Below are positions 58,801 through 64,000 of a stretch of 64,000 bases of DNA, one piece after another; the first letter of the stretch is position 1; each line of letters opens with the position of its first letter. A program made the translations under genes and the position numbers. The DNA is from Branchiostoma floridae (Eukaryota; Chordata; Leptocardii; Amphioxiformes; Branchiostomatidae). Location of the stretch: assembly GCF_000003815.2 (NCBI RefSeq), contig NC_049985.1, positions 7,972,266-8,036,265 of the forward strand, read 5' to 3'. The notes under the pieces are model-generated. The model was not told the DNA's origin. It worked only from the letters and a program-made list of their open reading frames with translations, and did not search any database.

Positions 58801-61800
58801 GCCACATGCTTGTTTCAATGTCAAGCATGTTTGATTCTGATAGTCAGTGCAATTAATCATTTAATGGTTACTGTGTGTAGTTGTAAAATATATTTTCTCC
58901 CAAGTTGTATTTGGTATGATCTTGGTCCCATTGTACCTCACAATGTTATAAAATGTTACACTGAACAGTGTGCTGGTAATGGAGGTTGGAGGATATTTTC
59001 TGATAAGCTATAAAACTTGGTAAGTGGTGTAGGGGTAGGGTAAATAGAGAAGGGTCACAGCAGAATGGAATATGCGTGTCACACCTATCATTTGAAGGTG
59101 CTGAAGTGTTACAAGTATGAATCATACCTGCTAATGTATCTCATACTGCAGTCAATTGGGTTGTGACGCACACACAACACGCATACATCATATATATATT
59201 TTGATAGTTTGGTATGAGATTGAATATGTTGGTTACGTTTTATAATGTGAATCATTTTGATAGCTTTGACTAACGTGATAACTGAAAGCAAAATTGATAG
59301 GATGTACTGTATTTTAATTTTTATCTTGGTAGCTCGGACGATTTCAGATAAAAATACTCATTCTCTTCAGGCTTGTCATGGCATATATGTATATCTAACC
59401 ATAGCTGGTTAAGTCTTAGCCATTCCTTAAAATGTAATGATTGTGTTTCCTTTTTTCTGTTCATGGACAGATGTTCTTTTGCCGTATTTGGAACTAATCT
59501 TATTAGAGACTTATTATCTGATTCTCAGTCTCAAAGGAATCTCAGGGTGTAGTTTCTCCAATAAGGATTTCAGTTTGACCTACAGATTTGAATGATTTCC
59601 AGTTAGTGCACAATTCATCTGAGGTGTATTTAATACAGCAAGCACACAGGAAGAAGTTTACAACACACAGCTTAGATTTATTGCAAAGAACTGCTGCAAG
59701 AACAGTACATAGACATGTTAACACAAGTCAAAGAGTTCTTTGTTATTACTAACAAGAGCACCTCATAGTATACTGTAAATGCATTTAAGTTCGCGGGGAT
59801 TCAATTTCGCGGTAGTTGGAAAAAGGACTTTTCGTGGTGGTTTTTAGTTCATGGTATCACCATGCACTGTAGTCTCTTAATGCCATGGAAAAATGTTCGC
59901 AGTGGTTTTAAATTCGCGGTGAAGTGGCCACTGCGAAAACCGTAAACATTAAACCACCGTGAACATTTCTGCATTTACAGTAATAGGATATGATATGATA
60001 TGGTATGTGTGTCATTAAATTGTTTGGTATTAATAACAATATATTGTGAAATGCTACCGGTTACAAGTGATATTCCCTATTGCATTGAAGTGTACCTAAG
60101 TCATAACATGGGCAGTTAACTAATCAATAGAAAGATATCGGCAGTATCGATTATATTTGGCAGCCAGTCAGCTTATTATATTGTCTTTTTTTTATTTGCA
60201 GAAGAAAGAAAGAAATGTGACCAGTAAAAGTCACTTTTCTGTTCTAGCAATGTATTAACGGTATATAGTATGTGTTGTAGACTAGTGTTGTGTACAGTGC
60301 TACTTGAATATTGATGCAATAATGATTTGGTGCCTTGAAGAATTGCATCATGTCTGAAAATGCGACTGATTATGAATGGTGGCTCAGACAGATTGGTTTG
60401 AGAAGCATTTTTTCCAGGGAACACAGCAGGACCACCATCTCATGTTTCAGAATTGAAGTGAACAATGGAGACGACAAAAGGCAATGTTGAATATGGGCAG
60501 AAAATCTAGTATTGACAACGGGACATGGTTTTCTAAGCACAAGGAACCCAACACCAAGTGGTGCTCTTAACATGAAGTGCAGGCTTTAGTATGTGGCTTT
60601 GGCAGATATTATTTCATATGTTCTGTTTGATGTAGATTAACAAAGGGCGATCGTTACAGGTGTAATAAAAGAAAGTGGAAAGCAGTTCGCTATTCCTCTC
60701 TTTACAATTACAGGGCTCGAAATACTGGGTACATGTGCACCCAGGTGCACCCAAAATTGGAGCTGTGCACCTAATTATTTTCAGGGTGCACCCAAATATT
60801 TTCATGGGTTTATGTATGTAAAGATATCAAAGTATACAAGTATGCATCATATTCTTGACATGTAAGTGTTAGAAAGATAATAAAAATGTCTGTCATGTTA
60901 CTTGTTTAAGAATTCGATAGCATGTAACTAAGTTTTGTCATTCGGTTTTTCTGACATTGAACTTTAATTAGGTGCACCCTAAAACTTTTTGGTGCACCCA
61001 ATTTTTTAAGCTTGGTGCATCAGTGCACCTAATCCCAAAAATGAGTTTCGAGCCCTGCTTTAAGTTTGATATAAATGCCAAGTCCAGTTTTTCATACTCC
61101 CATTATGTAAAATTTGATAAAGTGATCTGCCCTGTCTTTTGTTTGAGGATAACAATGTTGGTATGGGCTGAAACTGCAGTTCCATATGTGTAAGTTACAG
61201 TGTATATTTGCACAGCCTTGGGTAAGCTTCCTCTTGCGTACCAAGAAATGTCCTTGGGATCAAGCTTCCTTCTTGTAGCCAATAGGAGGGGTTAGAGCAA
61301 TTGTTTGGTATATCAGATTCTAGCTGAGGAATTTGTAGTGGAAATGCTAGAGCAACACAGGTCACAATATACCTGCATTACGTGTTACTGTACTGTACAC
61401 ATTTGTCCTGGGGCCATGGTGACAAGGCCATGAGTAATGTTTGTTTCTGTCTTGAGCTGTGCAAACTACACTGTTAGGAAGTCCCATCCTATTTTAAGTT
61501 TTTGAGAATAACACATGAACTTGCTGAAGTGTTGTCTTGGCAATACGCTAGCCGTAATAAGGGTCATTCTGAAGCGTAGAGGTCTTACACATGTTACACA
61601 AACGTGACAACAGTACAAATATTTGACCAACACCAGCTAAGCTAAACATAAACAAAACACATCCTTATGATTTGCTTACTTGTAAGTAGGTGATATTCGC
61701 GATATTTGTTGCACCCTTTGTTTGATAAGGACTTTGTCCTGAATATACACAGAATCTACTTTTCATAGGTATTGTCGGACTTAATAGTTAAGTCATTTTA

Positions 61801-62534
61801 AGGAGGGGCACAATTTGATTTGCCTGGTTACAGATCTGGAACACAAACACTGAAATGTGGAATAGAACAGCCAACCGCACATGTGAAATTGACTGGATTA
61901 GGAAATGTGTTCTTCTAGATGCACGTTCGATTAAAATGTGACAGATAGTCTAGTAGTTGTCCATTGATAATGTATGAACTGTAATTTCGTATAGATGTTG
62001 ACATTTTTATGGTGGTTTAATGTTTACGGTTTTCCTGGTAACCTCTTCAACCCACTTAAACCTCTGTGAAAGTATTTTGCTGGCTTCTTACCTACCCACT
62101 CGATTCAACTGCAAACTACAAGCCACTAGGAAACTTTATTTTTTGGACTTTGGGCCCTCTTGCAAATTGGCACTGCAACAAAAAAATCAGGTTTTTGTAT
62201 CTTTCGTCATGGACATGCTACAGCCTTGCCTGGTACCATGTTTGTGCTGTTTTTAACAACTTGGTACCTGTTGTTTGTTCCAGGCACAGGCAACATCGTG
62301 GCCATCATGATCTCCCGCGCCAAGGGCCTGGAAATCGTCACGCTGCTGGACAACGGCACGCAGGTCATGATGCACATCACCATGGGAACGCACACCCGCT
62401 ACAAAGTCATCGACAAAACCTCGGTCCTCTTCGTCTCCATCTCCTTCATCGTGCTGATGATCATCTCTCTGGCCTGGCTCGTGTTCTACTACATCCAGCG
62501 GTTCCGCTACGCCCACGCCCGCGATCGCTCGCAG
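55883..62534 (+). CDS. RNF150: Goliath/RNF150-like PA-TM-RING ubiquitin ligase, 5' part only
   Basis: Two coding exons are seen: 55883-56309 and 62284-62534, joined in phase across a 6-kb intron; the second ends at a CAG/GTAAGC donor. The N-terminus has a signal peptide (LCLLLCVMLWFGSAQC). The protease-associated lumenal domain includes YTKAFVNITYRD, VYGKNSPTIEARGIVV and WIALVVRGICDFRHKINHA. The membrane segment and juxtamembrane stretch SFIVLMIISLAWLVFYYIQR match RNF150 more closely than RNF130. The following KISKL/RING region would be encoded beyond the window, so catalytic residues cannot be checked. Such proteins sit in endosomal membranes and ubiquitinate membrane cargo. Exon 1 is strikingly G+C-rich relative to its surroundings. 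A second ATG at 55889 is an alternative start. Confidence 0.92.
57548..57761. mobile_element. Long-TIR element, second family member
   Basis: Arms 57548-57631 and 57699-57761 are inverted copies (AGAGATCAAAACG... and ...CTGATCTCTGTGTGAGGGCT). Internally CATGCAAATCGAAACAATGG is the reverse complement of the corresponding segment near 45295, so this copy is in the opposite orientation and lacks the tRNA-like insert. In the RNF150-like intron. Confidence 0.7.
58040..58248. mobile_element. MITE, family A copy 1
   Basis: About 210 bp, starting ACTGTAAATGCATTTAAGTT and ending ACATTTCTGCATTTACAATA. It is about 80% similar to the copy at 59771-59982 and foldback-like throughout. No coding capacity. 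Confidence 0.8.
59771..59982. mobile_element. MITE, family A copy 2 (intact ends)
   Basis: Terminal repeats TACTGTAAATGCA and TGCATTTACAGTA are perfect 13-bp inverted copies; read as CTGTAAATGC termini they are flanked by TA on both sides. About 212 bp, in the RNF150-like intron. Confidence 0.85.
60711..61057. mobile_element. Non-autonomous hAT-like element
   Basis: Ends CAGGGCTCGAAA and TTTCGAGCCCTG are 12-bp perfect inverted repeats of a type common in hAT elements. GGTGCACC motifs recur five or more times subterminally in both orientations. 347 bp, no transposase. Flanks CAATTA and CTTTAA do not give an obvious 8-bp duplication. Confidence 0.7.
62009..62033 (-). repeat. MITE family A fragment
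   Basis: ATGGTGGTTTAATGTTTACG plus GTTTT is the reverse complement of a stretch near 59935-59960. A 25-bp fragment close to the acceptor of the RNF150-like second exon. Confidence 0.5.
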
Positions 62535-64000
62535 GTAAGCAGCGCAGTGATTAGCACCGGTGTCATTGTAGTATAGGGGAAGCCTAAAGGTCGCACGTAT
62601 CATCAGCCGCCTACGTAAGAAGTGCGGATTAACAGCTTCGTATTTTTTCCCCTAATTGTCATCTCCCTAGGGATAGGAATACTACTAAGCACATGCAAAT
62701 TGCCCCAGGATCATTTTGCACAGGGAGTGCATGTGCCAGGCATTTATATAAGCAATCATCAAGCAATAGAGCCATTATATAAAAAAATGAACTATTTTCA
62801 GGAATACTCACCTTAGGCTATGGCGTCATAGGCTCTTGTATAACTTGTTATTTTGAGAGATAAAGATATCTAGGTGACTTTTTGCATTTAGATGTATATT
62901 TTCAGATACGCATATCTGACATCTGAAATTATACATTCAACACAAAAACAGATGTGTACATACACTCATATGTATGTCATGAGAATAAAAATACATCATG
63001 ACAATACTTGAAATAGGATGTGATGATGATAGTATGTGCCAAGAAACTGATGGGAAAATCTAGAAAAACATATTTCAGCCCTCTTTGTGTCCAACTTGAA
63101 GCCAGTCTACTAAAAAGGAAAATACTTAGGATTTAATTTTTCGGTGGAAAGAGAAAGGAGTTTTTGTGCTGGTTATTTGTTTGCAGTTAAAAACGACCAT
63201 GCAGCAGGGTATTGCTGTAATTGTAAGAGGGAAAATGCTCGTTGGGTTTTTGAGATTGCGGAAAACACAAGCATAAACTGCTGCAAACATTTCTGCTTTT
63301 ACTGTATTCCACAGGCAGTAGACAACAAATCAATATTTCTGCTGGACAGCCCAATTTCAACAGCCATTGGACAAAACCTTAATTATGCCTCCAAGTTGTA
63401 CAGTAGCTTTTGCATTTAGAGAAAATCTTTGCTTATTATATTCATGTTTTGCCACTTGGTCATACAACGCAAAATAACCAGACCAGATTGTTCCAATATT
63501 TATAGATGGCATTGAACTTGAAGGCGACTGGCGAGTAATTGCAAAGGGTTAGGGGTTAATGGAAATAAGTGCATGTTTCAGTGTCAGTCTGGAAATTCTA
63601 GCCATTTCTGCATAGAACCTGGGGCTTAGCCCAGAATATTATTGAAAGATTTGCAGAAAGTGGTAAAAAACAAACAAGTTTTTACGAAATCATCAGGATG
63701 ATTTCAGTGATTGGAAGTCAACTATGTTTAAAAACATAGTTTTGTGGTATTTAATTCTGCACAGTGTATAAAAGTAATGGTCCATTGGTTAAAATGTTGA
63801 ATGCTTAGTAACCCATGAAGAGTGAAGCTAGTGAAGCAGATTGAAGCATTATCTTAACATTTATGGGTGTCCAATGTGCTTTTTGAATCACCCTGCTTGT
63901 TGTCAATGAATATTCGATTATTGATATGATTGGTCTGTCCAATATGTCCTGGAGTGTAATTTTTATGAGCGTGAAATTGTCTCTCCCGCAAATTTTCATT
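62535..64000. other. Intron of the RNF150-like gene, to window end
   Basis: No exon is recognised. About 63130-63306 is a diverged MITE family A copy ending CAAACATTTCTGCTTTTACTG, which explains the 91-codon open frame there. The rest is AT-rich and unassigned. Confidence 0.45.

Noticed and set aside
1-64000. CRISPR array, operons or ribosome binding sites
   Set aside because: The window is clearly eukaryotic (spliced genes, poly(A) signals); the short tandem repeats lack unique spacers of constant length.

Overview
The window looks like a piece of an invertebrate chordate genome, most likely a lancelet (Branchiostoma). That is inference: introns are short to moderate with GT-AG sites, genes are tandemly duplicated, the Toll-like receptor is single-exon, a membrane-anchored NHL-repeat protein is present, and introns hold many small inverted-repeat elements. 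No database was consulted. All gene models were spliced by eye, and reading phase was checked across every junction.

Layout. (1) 1-2790: two non-coding tandem-repeat arrays, a 290-bp hairpin-containing repeat and a 48-bp minisatellite, which share a related core in opposite orientation. (2) 2791-27931: five consecutive, same-strand, seven-exon genes for uronyl 2-sulfotransferase-like (UST/HS2ST family) Golgi enzymes. All five are intact (331, 337, 332, 335 and 319 aa), with identical exon phases. Exon 6 is almost identical in nucleotide sequence in all five although the other exons have diverged. The fifth gene has Gln where the family's catalytic His is expected. Introns hold a LINE fragment, tRNA-like pieces, hairpins and a 100-N gap. 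(3) 28575-45882, minus strand: GUF1 (mitochondrial EF4/LepA GTPase), 17 coding exons. Two of its introns each host a complete gene on the opposite strand: an NHL-repeat transmembrane protein (34723-38110) and a single-exon Toll-like receptor (40974-42938). (4) 48590-52297: UNC50, seven coding exons, divergent from GUF1. (5) 55883 to beyond the window: a goliath-type PA-TM-RING ubiquitin ligase closest to RNF150. Only its first two coding exons are seen; the RING domain would lie downstream.

The genes share no single pathway: Golgi sulfation, mitochondrial translation, innate sensing, Golgi trafficking and endosomal ubiquitination. The coherent system is the sulfotransferase array, which probably makes a family of 2-O-sulfated glycosaminoglycan structures. 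Its exon 6 pattern suggests ongoing gene conversion. Much of the remaining DNA is transposable-element debris: a hAT-type MITE with an 8-bp target-site duplication, several TA-flanked or foldback elements, tRNA-derived sequences, and a hammerhead-ribozyme-like core resembling Penelope elements.
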